Positions 5,787-5,820 of a stretch of DNA of 5,820 nt are shown piece by piece. Every line of letters begins with the position of its first letter. Within the stretch, counting starts at the first letter, position 1. The position numbers and the translations under genes were made by a program. This DNA comes from Clostridia bacterium (GTDB lineage: Bacteria > Bacillota > Clostridia > Oscillospirales > CAG-272): NCBI GenBank assembly GCA_017411935.1, contig JAFQPC010000139.1, positions 1 to 5,820 on the forward strand, given 5' to 3'. The notes under the pieces are model-generated. The model was not told the origin of the DNA. It did no database searches and saw nothing but the letters and a program-made list of their open reading frames with translations.

Positions 5787-5820
5787 CTCCTTCCACCGCT
5801 ATCGCGGTCCCCCTCCCTCC
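5787..5820 (-). repeat. Palindromic intergenic repeat, copy 2 (inverted, cut by the window edge)
   Basis: Read on the minus strand, 5819 to 5787 gives GAGGGAG, then GGGG, a hairpin ACCGC-GATA-GCGGT (5808-5795), then GGAAGGAG. It has the same length (33 nt) and the same layout as copy 1, with a different stem sequence. The partner arm that would pair with GAGGGAG should lie just beyond base 5820. An AT-rich spacer of about 36 bp (5751-5786) separates it from copy 1. Confidence 0.65.

Noticed and set aside
5694..5820. Repeat pair considered as a CRISPR array or a tRNA-like gene
   Set aside because: There are only two units, in opposite orientation and with unequal stems. There is no regular spacer series, and no anticodon arm or CCA-compatible acceptor fold is seen.

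Overview
The window looks like a chromosomal piece of an endospore-forming Firmicute of class Clostridia. The main evidence is an adjacent spoIIGA-sigE pair (the sigma-E protease and its pro-sigma substrate), along with strong AGGAG-type ribosome binding sites, SigA-like promoters and U-tract terminators. Most genes have a moderate GC content (about 55% in a sampled stretch of hflX). The repeat at the right end resembles short palindromic intergenic repeats that I associate with gut Clostridia. That association is from memory, not from a search.

Layout. Positions 1-312 (minus strand) hold the N-terminal part of an exported protein that runs off the window. A 202-bp divergent intergenic region follows, with a good promoter for a small MscS-type mechanosensitive channel (515-1330), which is closed by a clean intrinsic terminator. 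Next comes the sporulation operon spoIIGA (1475-2347) and sigE (2369-3184), 21 bp apart. A strong extended -10 promoter and a hairpin-bearing leader then drive rpmE (ribosomal protein L31, 3323-3532), which has its own terminator. hflX, a ribosome-associated GTPase, follows at 3634-4929. A 26-bp perfect inverted repeat acts as a shared terminator between hflX and a convergent, strikingly AT-rich peptidase S51-like gene (4990-5634, minus strand). The last 130 bp carry two inverted copies of a 33-nt structured repeat unit.

How the genes work together. SpoIIGA is the membrane aspartic protease that removes the pro-sequence of sigma-E in the mother cell, so this pair forms a complete activation module. 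L31 and HflX both act on the ribosome, but they appear to be separate transcription units, or at most linked by readthrough. The channel, the exported protein and the S51-like protein have no evident functional link to sporulation.

Nothing here amounts to a new multi-gene system. The most unusual points are a pro-sigma-E leader of about 60 residues (27 in Bacillus subtilis) with no alternative start codon, the absence of sigG directly after sigE, the AT-rich S51-like gene with Ser where PepE has its catalytic Asp, and the paired repeat units whose hairpin stems differ in sequence but keep the same fold.
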